A stretch of DNA of 64,000 nt, from the NCBI RefSeq assembly GCF_005885635.1, contig NZ_VATY01000003.1, forward strand, positions 476,507 to 540,506, in the 5' to 3' direction. Below are positions 1-9,356 of this stretch, in pieces. The DNA comes from Maribacter algarum (ex Zhang et al. 2020) (GTDB taxonomy: Bacteria; Bacteroidota; Bacteroidia; Flavobacteriales; Flavobacteriaceae). The translations under genes were made by a program, and so were the position numbers. Within the stretch, counting starts at the first letter, position 1. Every line of letters begins with the position of its first letter. A model generated the notes under the pieces. It did no database searches, was not told the DNA's origin, and worked only from the letters and a program-made list of their open reading frames with translations.

Positions 1-1678
1 GAATTCTAACCCCGAATGGCAAAAGAGCATTTCGCAATGCTTAAAAGGGCTACCAAATTTAACTTTAACAGAGAGTCACCAGAATAAAAATGGAAACAAA
101 AAATGGTTTGAGTTGCACAGCACGCCATGGTATGACGAAAACGAAAACATAATTGGTACCATCTTACAAGCGGAAGATATCACACTTCGTGTTTCCACTG
201 AAACCAAACTAGAAAAACTAGAAATCATATCAGAAGATATTTCGGATATGGCTGAAATAGGTTTCTGGGATTACAATCTTGCCGAGGATAAAATGTTCTG
301 GGATAGTCGTACCAAGGGAATTCATGAAGTAGCAGATGACTACATTCCAAACTTTATAGAAACCTCGAATTTCTATAAGCTAGGTCATAGCAGAAATACC
401 ATTTCAATGACTGTCAACAGAGCAATTACCAAAGAAGTCCCATTCAGCGAAAAACTGCAACTGATTACGGCAAAAGGGAATGAGATATGGGTAATTGTAT
501 CTGGAAAACCTCTTTATAAAAAAGGGAAATTTTCTGGTATGGTAGGCACCATACAGAACATTAACGAGCGTCATTTGAATGAGGTAAGAACTAAAGAAAA
601 TCAACGCCTTTTACGCACCCTTATTGATAACTTGCCTTTAAGTGTTAGTATCAAGGACCTTGAATCACGCAGAATTTTGGTCAACAAATCTGAAATGGAT
701 TTCTGCAATGTTCAGACGGAGAAAGAAATCATAGGAAAAGATGATTTCAGTTTCTTCGATAAAGCCAGAGCAGAAATTACCAGAAAAGATGATTTATCTG
801 TAATGCGAGACCGCAAACCGATTCTTCGAAAAGAGGTCAACCACAAAGAGGAAAATGGTGACTTAAGTACCTATTTGATTTCTAAAATTCCACTAATTGA
901 CACCGATGAACATGCGTATGGCCTTGTCAGTATCAGAATGAACATTTCGGACATCAAACAGAAAGAAATCGAACTTCGGAAGTTGATTGATGTTACTTCA
1001 TCTCAAAACGAAAAACTTATCAATTTCGCTCATATCGTTTCTCATAATCTAAGATCTCATAGTGCAAATTTTTCAATGCTTTTGGACTTCCTAGCATCTG
1101 AAAAATCAGAACCTGAAAAGGAAAAAATCATGCAAATGCTCCTTGACGCTTCTGATAACTTATTAGAGACGCTCGACAATTTAAATGAGGTAGTTCACAT
1201 CACTACTAACACGAGTTTACAAAAAAAATATATTCAAATCAGTAAGAAAATAGAGGCTGTCCAACAAAACTTAGGTGCTGAGCTAGAAAAACATAAAATC
1301 AAAGTTATCAATACAATTAAAGACCATATTAAGGTAAGAGTAGTTCCTGCTTATATCGATAGTATTCTGACGAATTTTATGACCAATGGCATTAAATATC
1401 GTTCACCAGAACGAGATTCATTTATCAAATTGAGTGCAACGGTTGAAGGAAATTATACAGTGCTTCATATCGAAGACAATGGTCTAGGTATTGATTTAGA
1501 CAAGTATGGCGAAAAACTCTTTGGAATGTACAAAACGTTCCACAACAACAAAGACGCAAAGGGCATTGGTCTCTATATAACAAAAAATCAAATAGAGGCT
1601 ATGCGAGGAAAAGTGACAGTTGACAGCAAGGTCGGCCAGGGCACTACATTTAAAATATACTTCAATGACAAAGATTAA
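1..1678 (+). CDS. PAS-domain sensor histidine kinase, 5' end outside the window
   Basis: The frame is open from base 2, so the N-terminus lies upstream; 558 residues are visible. The first ~45 residues end a PAS/PAC domain, and two more PAS-like segments follow (about 70-190 and 195-325). The H-box reads FAHIVSHNLRSH with the phospho-acceptor His at visible residue 348. The HATPase part shows an N-box (NFMTNGIKY), a G1 box (DNGLGID) and a G2 box (GIGLYITKNQ). No membrane segment is seen in the visible part, so sensing may be cytoplasmic or the anchor may lie upstream. It overlaps the following response regulator by 14 bases, suggesting translational coupling and a phosphotransfer pair. The ligand cannot be read from the sequence. 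Confidence 0.93.
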   Translation, partial: NSNPEWQKSISQCLKGLPNLTLTESHQNKNGNKKWFELHSTPWYDENENIIGTILQAEDITLRVSTETKLEKLEIISEDISDMAEIGFWDYNLAEDKMFWDSRTKGIHEVADDYIPNFIETSNFYKLGHSRNTISMTVNRAITKEVPFSEKLQLITAKGNEIWVIVSGKPLYKKGKFSGMVGTIQNINERHLNEVRTKENQRLLRTLIDNLPLSVSIKDLESRRILVNKSEMDFCNVQTEKEIIGKDDFSFFDKARAEITRKDDLSVMRDRKPILRKEVNHKEENGDLSTYLISKIPLIDTDEHAYGLVSIRMNISDIKQKEIELRKLIDVTSSQNEKLINFAHIVSHNLRSHSANFSMLLDFLASEKSEPEKEKIMQMLLDASDNLLETLDNLNEVVHITTNTSLQKKYIQISKKIEAVQQNLGAELEKHKIKVINTIKDHIKVRVVPAYIDSILTNFMTNGIKYRSPERDSFIKLSATVEGNYTVLHIEDNGLGIDLDKYGEKLFGMYKTFHNNKDAKGIGLYITKNQIEAMRGKVTVDSKVGQGTTFKIYFNDKD

Positions 1679-2069
1679 CTCCATCTGTATAATAGATGAT
1701 GACCCGATAACTGTATTTGGAATGCGGAAAATGCTCGATTCATTGGTTTCTTACAGCACCATAAATACTTTCGAAAATGGAAAAATTGCCATTGATGGTA
1801 TTAAGGACATGATATTTGATGGTCAACAAGTTCCAGAAGTGATTTTCTTGGATATCAATATGCCTATCATGGATGGATGGCAATTTCTAGAGGAATTTAT
1901 TGCCCTTCCTATTACAAACAAAGTACGCATCAATATTATAACATCATCAATTGATAGCACAGACGAACAAAACTGGAATCTATATAAAGGTCAAACACAT
2001 CATACCGTTACTTACAATCACAAACCTATTAGGAAACAGGAAATTGCCGAAATAACCAAAGTGGCTTAA
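1665..2069 (+). CDS. single-domain response regulator (receiver only)
   Basis: This 134-residue protein is a stand-alone CheY-like receiver. The acidic pocket is IIDDDP near the N-terminus, the phospho-acceptor is Asp63 in VIFLDINMP, the switch Ser/Thr is in IITSSID, and the conserved Lys is in NHKPI. There is no output domain, so it probably acts by protein-protein contact or in a phosphorelay. The ATG at 1665 is chosen because it directly precedes the receiver fold (MTKINSICIIDDD). An in-frame start at 1620 would add 15 residues lying wholly inside the kinase gene. The gene is coupled to the kinase upstream. Confidence 0.9.
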   Translation: MTKINSICIIDDDPITVFGMRKMLDSLVSYSTINTFENGKIAIDGIKDMIFDGQQVPEVIFLDINMPIMDGWQFLEEFIALPITNKVRINIITSSIDSTDEQNWNLYKGQTHHTVTYNHKPIRKQEIAEITKVA

Positions 2070-2132
2070 GATTCCTAATAGCTATATTTTGATTAGTTTT
2101 ACGTCGCTCTAATATTCATGTAACGTTTCTAG

Positions 2133-3887
2133 ATGAAAGCCTCAAAGTTTGTTTTAATACCAATATTGCTTTTTCTTTTAATTACCTGTGAAACGGAAAC
2201 GGAGGACAGGACTGTCAATTTTCCTACGTATTTTGAAACAACGGAGGGTGAAGAGACTGCAACCTATTTACAGGTTATTGATTTCTATATTCAATTGGCA
2301 AAAGAATTCCCTGAAATAAACATTCAAACCATTGGAAATACCGATAGTGGTAATCCTCTTCACATGGTTACCTTTAATGTTGATGGTGACTTCAATCTTA
2401 AAAAGATAGCTGATGAGAAAATTATTATTTTAATAAATAATGGTATTCACCCGGGCGAAAGTGATGGTATCGATGCTACGATGCTCCTATACCGAGATTT
2501 GGCTGTTGGCAAAATCAATCCTCCAAAGAATACGGTTTTGGTTACGATTCCTGTCTATAATGTTGGTGGTGCTCTAAATAGAAATAGCAACACCAGAGCC
2601 AACCAAAACGGGCCTAAATCATACGGCTTTAGAGGGAATACCCAGAACTACGATTTGAACCGAGACTTCATTAAAGCGGATACCAAAAATGCCAAAACCT
2701 TTGCACGGATTTTTCATTTAGCTAATCCGGATATATTTATTGACAATCATGTGAGCAATGGGGCCGACTATCAATACACTTTAACTCATCTTTTTACACA
2801 ACACAATAAATTAGGTGAAGAATTAGGTGGCTATCTGAATGGTGAAATGATGCCGCAGCTGGAAAAAAGCCTTGCCGATATGGAATGGGACATCACTCCT
2901 TACGTAAATGTATTCAACCAGGTTCCTGAAAAAGGTTTTTCTCAATTCATGGATTACCCAAGATACTCCACAGGGTATACTACCTTATGGAATACCCTTG
3001 GAATGATGGTAGAAACCCACATGTTAAAGCCCTACAAACAACGTGTTGAAGGCACTTATCATCTAATGAACAAAATGATTGCCATTGCAGAAAAAGATGG
3101 AGACAAAATAAAAGAGCTTCGAAAAAACGCAAGTACTAGACATCTAAACTGGGAGCACTATCCTGTAGCATGGGACATCGACACTACAAAATCGTCAATT
3201 TTAAATTTCAAAGGTTTTGAAGCCGACACTTTGATAAGCCAAGTCACAGGTCTAAATAGATTAAAATATGACAGAACGAGACCTTTTACCAAAGAGGTTA
3301 CTTATCAAAATTACTTCAAACCATCTGATTCGGTTGAAATTCCAGAAGCTTATATCATCAAAAAAGGGTGGGATAAAATCATTGATCGTCTTGAACTAAA
3401 TGCAATCGAATATTCCGTTTTAGATGAAGATAGTACTGTTACTGTGGAATCATATCGTATAGGGGATTACAAAACACAAAGACGACCTTATGAGGGACAT
3501 TATCCTCACTATGACACTAAGGTTGAAAGCACTGTGAAAATAATCGCCTTTTCCGAGGGAGATATTCTCGTTCCAACAGACCAAATAGGCATTCGATACT
3601 TACTGGAGACTTTAGAACCCGAAGCTAAAGACTCTTTTTTCAACTGGAATTTCTTCGATGTAATTCTTCAGCAAAAAGAAGGTTTTTCGCCCTATGTCTT
3701 CGAGGATGAAGCCTTGCAAATGCTAAAGGAAAACGCAGAATTAAAAGAATACTTTGAACTTAAAAAACAATCAGATCAGGACTTTGCCCAAAACTGGTAC
3801 GCACAACTGGATTGGCTTTTCAAACGTTCAGAGCACTATGAAGCGGCCCATTTGCAATATCCTGTTTATCGCGTTTTGAAGAAATAA
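2133..3887 (+). CDS. M14-family zinc carboxypeptidase-like lipoprotein
   Basis: The 584-residue protein starts with a hydrophobic signal ending in LITCETE, a probable lipobox with the lipidated Cys near residue 19. The M14 zinc site is visible: His106 and Glu109 in HPGES, and His206 in DNHVSNG. Glu294 in MMVETH is a candidate catalytic Glu. An Arg-rich substrate-pocket region (LNRDF) lies between them. It should cleave C-terminal residues from peptides at the cell envelope. The ~250 C-terminal residues after the peptidase domain are not recognised. It stands alone, followed immediately by a convergent gene with no spacer. Confidence 0.88.
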   Translation: MKASKFVLIPILLFLLITCETETEDRTVNFPTYFETTEGEETATYLQVIDFYIQLAKEFPEINIQTIGNTDSGNPLHMVTFNVDGDFNLKKIADEKIIILINNGIHPGESDGIDATMLLYRDLAVGKINPPKNTVLVTIPVYNVGGALNRNSNTRANQNGPKSYGFRGNTQNYDLNRDFIKADTKNAKTFARIFHLANPDIFIDNHVSNGADYQYTLTHLFTQHNKLGEELGGYLNGEMMPQLEKSLADMEWDITPYVNVFNQVPEKGFSQFMDYPRYSTGYTTLWNTLGMMVETHMLKPYKQRVEGTYHLMNKMIAIAEKDGDKIKELRKNASTRHLNWEHYPVAWDIDTTKSSILNFKGFEADTLISQVTGLNRLKYDRTRPFTKEVTYQNYFKPSDSVEIPEAYIIKKGWDKIIDRLELNAIEYSVLDEDSTVTVESYRIGDYKTQRRPYEGHYPHYDTKVESTVKIIAFSEGDILVPTDQIGIRYLLETLEPEAKDSFFNWNFFDVILQQKEGFSPYVFEDEALQMLKENAELKEYFELKKQSDQDFAQNWYAQLDWLFKRSEHYEAAHLQYPVYRVLKK

Positions 3888-4415
3888 CTAAACAGAAACA
3901 AATTTAATTTTGTTGCCATATCGAAGACCTTTAAAAAATTGCTGCTGCCTTTCAAATAAATACCCATTTGCGATACACTCAATTGTATAACTACTCGTTT
4001 CTATTTTCAATTTCATAGGTTGAATTGAATACTGACGTCCTCTCAAATCAAAATGCCTTGCCGTTCTAATAGAAACACCCAGTTTAAGTAATATCCACAT
4101 CAGATAAAACGGAATTGGTGTAATTTTTTCCTTCCCCTTTGTAATAATAATTTCATTTATTTCCCTTGCTGTAACCAGAATTAGACTGCGCTTATTAGAA
4201 TAGTTTGTATGTACAATAAGTCCTTCGGTTCTCTTTTCGAAATTGCACTTGGAATCTATTTTGATACTTTCGAATCCTTCTGTTTTAATTATGAAAGATT
4301 TTAAATAAAGTCCTGGGCTACCAACTGTTTTAGGGTTTCTCCAATTAAATCGAATTGGTTCTCCTAATAGTTTATCTATTTTTTGATAATTAATATCTGG
4401 TTCACTTAAAATCAT
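3888..4415 (-). CDS. hypothetical protein, 175 aa
   Basis: I do not recognise this protein. It has no signal peptide or cysteine cluster. One moderately hydrophobic stretch (PIPFYLMWILLKLGVSI, about residues 101-117) is too polar at its flanks to call a membrane helix with confidence. The rest is beta-rich and basic. Its stop codon is directly next to the stop of the convergent M14 peptidase gene. The length and typical codon use support a real gene, but no function is assigned. Confidence 0.65.
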   Translation of the reverse strand: MILSEPDINYQKIDKLLGEPIRFNWRNPKTVGSPGLYLKSFIIKTEGFESIKIDSKCNFEKRTEGLIVHTNYSNKRSLILVTAREINEIIITKGKEKITPIPFYLMWILLKLGVSIRTARHFDLRGRQYSIQPMKLKIETSSYTIECIANGYLFERQQQFFKGLRYGNKIKFVSV

Positions 4416-4448
4416 AAACCTCCCGCCTTTCTTAAAACTTAGTTAAAA

Positions 4449-5036
4449 TCAATGCCCAAAAAGAATCTTAATATTGATATAGGAGTTTTGTAAAGCTTTT
4501 TCAATTTTCTTAGGCCCCTTCCATTTTACTCTTTCAATACCTTCGTTCTTCTGTCCTTTAAGCTTTCCCTTATAGGAAGTCTTCATGGCATACCAATGTA
4601 CTTCCTTTAGTTTGTAAGTTCCGTTTCGCTTAAAAACATGATAGGTAGTTTGCAGAAAGTTTTCGATTTTGAGTTTCTTTACTCCTGTTTCTTCCTCTAC
4701 TTCGCGTAGAGCACACTCTTCAACGGTTTCCCCCTTGTCCAATTTCCCTTTTGGGAGATCCCATTTATCATTTCTATAGATGAAAAGAACCTTGCCTTCT
4801 TTATTGGTCACCACACCTCCAGCGGCAACTTCCAAAGGAATTTTCTTAGTGAACTTTTTTAGAATTTCCTCGTGGTTCGGGTGGTAAATGTATGCTTCCC
4901 TTAGCTTCTTTTTTCGAAGTGCATCAATCGCCTCTTGAATTGCATTACCATTTAGTAAAAAATAATCACCGTTTGCCGTTTCGGAGAGTTTATTTGTTAA
5001 AATGAGAGGGCGCTCATTGACAAAAACTTTATACAT
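4449..5036 (-). CDS. NUDIX hydrolase
   Basis: The 195-residue protein holds a clear Nudix box: GKLDKGETVEEC followed by ALREVEEETGV, with the catalytic Glu residues of REVEEETG. Family members hydrolyse a nucleoside diphosphate linked to another group; the exact substrate cannot be read here. About 70 residues precede the Nudix domain, beginning MYKVFVNERPLIL. The ATG at 5036 is chosen because a longer in-frame start would run through the pyrE coding region in antisense. The start is only 7 bases from the divergent pyrE start, so the two genes share a very compact control region. Confidence 0.9.
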   Translation of the reverse strand: MYKVFVNERPLILTNKLSETANGDYFLLNGNAIQEAIDALRKKKLREAYIYHPNHEEILKKFTKKIPLEVAAGGVVTNKEGKVLFIYRNDKWDLPKGKLDKGETVEECALREVEEETGVKKLKIENFLQTTYHVFKRNGTYKLKEVHWYAMKTSYKGKLKGQKNEGIERVKWKGPKKIEKALQNSYINIKILFGH

Positions 5037-5039
5037 TTG
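5032..5039 (+). promoter_or_regulatory. -7 box TACATTTG for pyrE
   Basis: TACATTTG matches the Bacteroidetes TAnnTTTG box exactly. Only four bases (CGGT) separate it from the pyrE ATG, so transcription would start at or next to the A of the start codon, giving a leaderless mRNA. The box also covers the start codon of the divergent NUDIX gene. No clear TTTG -33 box is seen at the usual spacing. Confidence 0.5.
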
Positions 5040-5043
5040 CGGT

Positions 5044-5685
5044 ATGATTTTGAACAAAGACACGGCAAAAAAAACCGCCGAACTTCTCCTACAAATTAAT
5101 GCAATTAAATTGGAACCTGAAAACCCTTTTACTTGGGCTTCTGGATGGAAATCCCCAATATATTGCGACAATAGAATTATACTTTCTTATCCAACGATAC
5201 GAAACTATGTTCGAGAAGAAATGGGCAAACAAGTTGAAGCTCTTTACGGAAAACCTGATGTCATTGCCGGAGTTGCTACTGGAGCAATCGGTATTGGTAT
5301 GTTAGTGGCCGAATATCTGGGATTGCCTTTTATTTATGTTAGACCCGAGGCAAAAGCTCATGGAAGACAGAATAAAATAGAAGGTAAGCTCGAAGAAAAC
5401 CAAAGTGTAGTTGTAATCGAAGATTTGATAAGTACTGGTAAAAGCAGCTTGAATGCTGTTGATGCTTTGGAGAGTCATGGCGCCAACATCAAAGGTATGC
5501 TTGCTATTTTCACGTATGGATTTGATATCGCTACAACAAATTTTGAACAAAAAAATATAGATTTACATACTTTAAGCGATTATAGCCATTTGACTGAAAG
5601 AGCCGCGGAATCTGGTTACATCAAAGAAGAACAATTGAATACTTTAATGGATTGGAGAACAAATCCATCCGAATGGAAACCCTGA
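5044..5685 (+). CDS. pyrE: orotate phosphoribosyltransferase
   Basis: The 213-residue protein makes orotidine 5'-phosphate from orotate and PRPP in pyrimidine synthesis. The PRPP-binding motif is VVVIEDLISTGKSS, and the N-terminal FTWASGWKSPIYCDNR segment is typical of PyrE. The ATG at 5044 (MILNKDTAKK) is preferred over an upstream one at 5002, because the latter would add a non-conserved tail inside the NUDIX gene. The length is normal for the family. The SRPBCC gene follows after one base, so the two are probably co-transcribed. Confidence 0.96.
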   Translation: MILNKDTAKKTAELLLQINAIKLEPENPFTWASGWKSPIYCDNRIILSYPTIRNYVREEMGKQVEALYGKPDVIAGVATGAIGIGMLVAEYLGLPFIYVRPEAKAHGRQNKIEGKLEENQSVVVIEDLISTGKSSLNAVDALESHGANIKGMLAIFTYGFDIATTNFEQKNIDLHTLSDYSHLTERAAESGYIKEEQLNTLMDWRTNPSEWKP

Positions 5686-5686
5686 T

Positions 5687-6079
5687 ATGTTTATAGAAGC
5701 CCCTAACTCAATAATAAATAAAAGTACTAAGGAAGTTTTTGAATTTCTTACCGACCTCAAAAACTTCGAACAATTAATGCCTGAGAACATTGATAAATTC
5801 GAAGTAATCAATGAAAACCGATTTCTTTTCGCACTCAAAGGTATGCCTGAAATCGTTTTAGAGCGCAAAAAGCAGACAGAATTCAGTCAACTGATTCTAG
5901 GTGCGGCAAGTGAAAAACTTCCGTTTACCCTGAAGGCCGATATTAAATCCTTGGAAGAAACCAAATCTGAGGTAGTTTTAAGTTTCACCGGGGAGTTCAA
6001 TGCCATGATGGCGATGATGATTAAATCACCCATTACGAATTTCATGGGTACCCTTTCAGGGAATTTGGCCAAAGTCTAA
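5687..6079 (+). CDS. SRPBCC (START-like) family protein
   Basis: The 130-residue protein opens with the coenzyme-Q-binding/polyketide-cyclase style pattern of this fold (a beta strand, then STKEVFEFLTDLKNFEQLMP), followed by beta strands and a long C-terminal helix. Such proteins bind hydrophobic ligands; the ligand is unknown. It begins one base after the pyrE stop codon, so the two are very likely one transcript. Its stop codon overlaps that of convergent birA by four bases. Confidence 0.8.
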   Translation: MFIEAPNSIINKSTKEVFEFLTDLKNFEQLMPENIDKFEVINENRFLFALKGMPEIVLERKKQTEFSQLILGAASEKLPFTLKADIKSLEETKSEVVLSFTGEFNAMMAMMIKSPITNFMGTLSGNLAKV

Positions 6080-6807
6080 TACTGTAGTTTTATTTCTTTT
6101 AAATCAAACTCCTGAAAAACAGCATCTTCAAGTTCGACTACTAATTTCCCTTGAGGTGATATTTTACGTATAAATCCCATAAATAAATTTCCTTGAGCAT
6201 CCTTAAAAGTGGAAGGTTTATCTTTTCGAAATAATTTGCTTTCATACCTCCGCCAAAGCTCATTGTTGAGGCCCTCTTCAAGTCTTAGAAAGTTTGTTTT
6301 TAGATTATTCAAAACTTGATGCAAAACTTCCTCAAGATTAAGCGTTCGCCCCAACAACAATTTTAATGATGAAGCGTTAGATAGGGTATTGAACGTCTGT
6401 TGGTTTACATTAAGGCCAACTCCGATTATAGAAGTCTGAATTTGGCTGCCATTAAGCATGTTCTCAATAAGAATTCCACATATTTTTGAAGTGCCTGACA
6501 GAATGTCGTTTGGCCATTTCACTGTCAAATCTGGGATCCGCAACCCATTTAGGGTATCTAAAACTGCTAGAGAAACACAAACATTCAGCATAAACTGATT
6601 CGAAATGGGGAATTGTTTAAATTTTTTTAAAACACTAATAGTGAGATTCTTACCAGATTCGGATTCCCATTTAGCACCTCTTTGGCCGCGGCCGTGTAGT
6701 TGCTCTTTGGCCGTAACAACGGTAAAATCTTCCGCTTCCTCAGACAACAAAAGCTCTTTTAAGTATCGGTTTGTTGAGTCCGTGGCATCAAGTTTGACTA
6801 TAAGCAT
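6076..6807 (-). CDS. birA: biotin--[acetyl-CoA-carboxylase] ligase
   Basis: The 243-residue enzyme activates biotin as biotinyl-AMP and attaches it to the carrier domain of biotin-dependent carboxylases. The biotinyl-AMP loop GRGQRG (residues 39-44) and the active-site KWPND (97-101) are present, as is the GVGLNVNQ strand. There is no N-terminal helix-turn-helix, so this is the group I enzyme, which does not act as a repressor. It converges on the SRPBCC gene with a shared four-base stop overlap. Confidence 0.94.
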   Translation of the reverse strand: MLIVKLDATDSTNRYLKELLLSEEAEDFTVVTAKEQLHGRGQRGAKWESESGKNLTISVLKKFKQFPISNQFMLNVCVSLAVLDTLNGLRIPDLTVKWPNDILSGTSKICGILIENMLNGSQIQTSIIGVGLNVNQQTFNTLSNASSLKLLLGRTLNLEEVLHQVLNNLKTNFLRLEEGLNNELWRRYESKLFRKDKPSTFKDAQGNLFMGFIRKISPQGKLVVELEDAVFQEFDLKEIKLQY

Positions 6808-6872
6808 ATAAATCCCCTTGTAATAATGATAATCTATTCTTAAAAACTAGGGCTAAAAGAACAAAAAAATAA

Positions 6873-6880
6873 TAACTTTG
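6873..6880 (+). promoter_or_regulatory. -7 box TAACTTTG for the rsfS-ftsH operon
   Basis: TAACTTTG matches TAnnTTTG and lies 19 bases before the rsfS ATG. A TTTG box at -33 is not obvious. It is a plausible single promoter for the six-gene run that follows. Confidence 0.45.
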
Positions 6881-6899
6881 TACAAACTAACAATTTTGA

Positions 6900-7277
6900 A
6901 TGCAGAAAGGAAAAGCTAGCGCAGACGAGTTAATCTCATTAATTTTACAAGGCATTGAAGATGTAAAAGGACATGACATTGTTTTACTCGATTTAAGGGA
7001 AATTGAAAATACCGTTTGTGACTACTTTATAATTTGTAATGGTACTTCCAACACTCAAGTGAACGCTATCGTCGGTTCAATCCAAAAAACAGTTAGCAAA
7101 GCTATCAAAGATAAACCTTGGCATATAGAAGGTCAAGACAATTCAGAATGGGTTCTTATGGATTACGTAAATGTTGTAGTTCATGTCTTCCAAAAACAGA
7201 TTAGAGAGTTCTATGATATAGAAGGTCTATGGGGAGATGCAAAGTTCACCGAAATAGAAAGTAGCGTAAATCAGTAA
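6900..7277 (+). CDS. rsfS: ribosome silencing factor RsfS
   Basis: The 125-residue protein belongs to the RsfS/Iojap (DUF143) family, which binds ribosomal protein L14 and blocks subunit joining under nutrient limitation. Typical segments are DIVLLDLREI, DYFIICNGTS, WHIEGQDNSEWVLMDY and VVHVFQKQIREFYDIEGLW. The length is normal. It is the first gene of the run, with ftsH starting nine bases after its stop, an arrangement common in flavobacteria. Confidence 0.95.
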   Translation: MQKGKASADELISLILQGIEDVKGHDIVLLDLREIENTVCDYFIICNGTSNTQVNAIVGSIQKTVSKAIKDKPWHIEGQDNSEWVLMDYVNVVVHVFQKQIREFYDIEGLWGDAKFTEIESSVNQ

Positions 7278-7286
7278 AAAAAAATA

Positions 7287-9290
7287 ATGGCTAAAGATAA
7301 TAACGATACAAATTCAAAAAAACCAAAATTCAACTCGTGGTGGATTTACGGATTAATCGCAGTTGTAATCATTGGTTTCCAATTTGTTGGAAGCAGCAGC
7401 TTCAATAATACCTCTGAGACAACCACTTCAGAGCTTCATGAGTTTCTTAGAAATGGGGATGTCGACAAAATTTTGGTAATCAACAATGCAAGACAGGCCA
7501 AAATCTTTTTAACAGAAGAAGCACTTACCAAAGAAGTCCATAAAGACGTATCTGGCAAACCTGCATTTTTGAATACCAATGCACCGCAATACAATGTCAA
7601 GTTCGGGGATCAAAAAAACTTTGAAGATGACATCAAAAAAATAAAAAGCGAGAATAACCTCGATACAATCGTCAAATTTGATACAGACGATAATGTATTC
7701 ATCAATATTTTGATAAATACATTACCGTTTATTCTAATTATCGGTATCTGGATTTTCTTAATGCGAAGAATGTCCGGCGGCGGCGGCGGCGGTGCTGGTG
7801 GTCAGATTTTCAATATTGGCAAATCAAAGGCAAAACTATTCGACGAGAAAACTGATACTCGTACTTCTTTTAAAGACGTAGCTGGCTTAGAGGGTGCAAA
7901 GGAAGAAGTTGAGGAAATTGTAGAGTTCTTGAGAAATCCTGATAAGTACACCTCTTTAGGAGGAAAAATCCCAAAAGGAGCCTTATTAGTAGGACCTCCA
8001 GGAACTGGTAAAACTTTATTGGCGAAAGCCGTCGCTGGTGAGGCGAAAGTACCTTTCTTCTCTTTATCAGGTTCAGACTTCGTTGAAATGTTTGTTGGAG
8101 TTGGTGCCTCAAGAGTGCGTGATTTATTTAAGCAAGCCAAGGACAAGTCTCCCGCGATAATCTTTATCGACGAAATTGATGCGATTGGTCGAGCAAGAGG
8201 TAAGAACAATTTTACGGGCTCAAATGATGAGCGAGAAAACACCCTAAATCAACTCTTAACGGAGATGGATGGTTTCGGAACAAATACCAATGTAATTGTA
8301 CTGGCAGCCACTAACCGAGCAGATGTTTTAGATAAAGCCCTAATGCGTGCTGGTCGATTCGACAGACAGATTTATGTTGACTTACCGGATATTAGAGAAC
8401 GGAAAGAAATATTCGAAGTACACTTAAGGCCAATTAAAACTGCGGAGACATTAGACCTAGATTTCTTGGCTAGACAAACTCCTGGGTTTTCTGGTGCAGA
8501 TATAGCCAATGTTTGTAATGAAGCTGCACTGATTGCAGCACGTAAAGAAAAGAAAGCCGTTACGAAACAAGATTTCTTAGATGCTGTTGACAGAATTGTA
8601 GGTGGACTTGAAAAAAAGAATAAGATTATCACTCCCGGTGAGAAGAAGACTATAGCCTATCATGAAGCAGGGCACGCCACCACGAGTTGGATGTTAGAAC
8701 ATGCCGCTCCTTTAGTAAAGGTTACGATTGTACCTCGAGGACAATCCTTAGGTGCGGCATGGTACCTACCTGAAGAAAGATTGATTGTTCGTCCTGAACA
8801 AATGCTGGATGAGATGTGTGCTACTTTAGGAGGTAGAGCTGCTGAAAAGGTAATTTTTAATAAAATTTCCACAGGTGCCTTAAGTGATTTAGAAAAAGTT
8901 ACCAAGCAAGCAAGAGCTATGGTAACGGTTTATGGGCTCAATGACGAAATAGGAAACCTAACTTATTATGATTCTTCCGGTCAGGATTCATACGGTTTCT
9001 CAAAGCCATATAGTGAAGAAACTGCCCAAAAAATCGACGAAGAAATCTCAAAAATTATCGAAGCGCAATATCAAAGAGCTATCGAGGTATTGACAGAGCA
9101 TAAAGACAAGCTGACTACTTTGGCCGAAAGGTTATTGGAGAAAGAGGTAATATTCAAAGAAGATCTTGAAAAAATATTTGGAAAAAGACCTTTTGCTGGT
9201 GAGGAAGAACTGAGTGCGAACGGAGAAGCCTTAACGGAGAGGACAGCTGCAGATATAGATGAGGACATGACTTCAAAGGAAGTTCAATAG
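7287..9290 (+). CDS. ftsH: ATP-dependent zinc metalloprotease FtsH
   Basis: This 667-residue membrane-bound AAA+ protease degrades membrane and some soluble proteins. It has two membrane helices (about 16-36 and 143-162) flanking a periplasmic domain, then a glycine-rich linker. The AAA domain has Walker A GPPGTGKT, Walker [10 protein letters not shown] and a second region of homology RAGRFDRQI. The zinc site HEAGH begins near residue 459, and the third ligand is the Asp in TGALSDLEK. The C-terminus is acidic. It sits between rsfS and the LUD gene in a probable operon. Confidence 0.97.
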   Translation: MAKDNNDTNSKKPKFNSWWIYGLIAVVIIGFQFVGSSSFNNTSETTTSELHEFLRNGDVDKILVINNARQAKIFLTEEALTKEVHKDVSGKPAFLNTNAPQYNVKFGDQKNFEDDIKKIKSENNLDTIVKFDTDDNVFINILINTLPFILIIGIWIFLMRRMSGGGGGGAGGQIFNIGKSKAKLFDEKTDTRTSFKDVAGLEGAKEEVEEIVEFLRNPDKYTSLGGKIPKGALLVGPPGTGKTLLAKAVAGEAKVPFFSLSGSDFVEMFVGVGASRVRDLFKQAKDKSPAIIFIDEIDAIGRARGKNNFTGSNDERENTLNQLLTEMDGFGTNTNVIVLAATNRADVLDKALMRAGRFDRQIYVDLPDIRERKEIFEVHLRPIKTAETLDLDFLARQTPGFSGADIANVCNEAALIAARKEKKAVTKQDFLDAVDRIVGGLEKKNKIITPGEKKTIAYHEAGHATTSWMLEHAAPLVKVTIVPRGQSLGAAWYLPEERLIVRPEQMLDEMCATLGGRAAEKVIFNKISTGALSDLEKVTKQARAMVTVYGLNDEIGNLTYYDSSGQDSYGFSKPYSEETAQKIDEEISKIIEAQYQRAIEVLTEHKDKLTTLAERLLEKEVIFKEDLEKIFGKRPFAGEEELSANGEALTERTAADIDEDMTSKEVQ

Positions 9291-9356
9291 AAAATAAATA
9301 ATTACATTTAACGTTTTTAGATAAGCACCAAAAAAATAGCTAGAGTTGTATCATTA

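Noticed and set aside
7802-8242. A 146-codon antisense frame in ftsH
   Set aside because: It is a reverse-strand shadow of the AAA domain; ftsH is beyond doubt.
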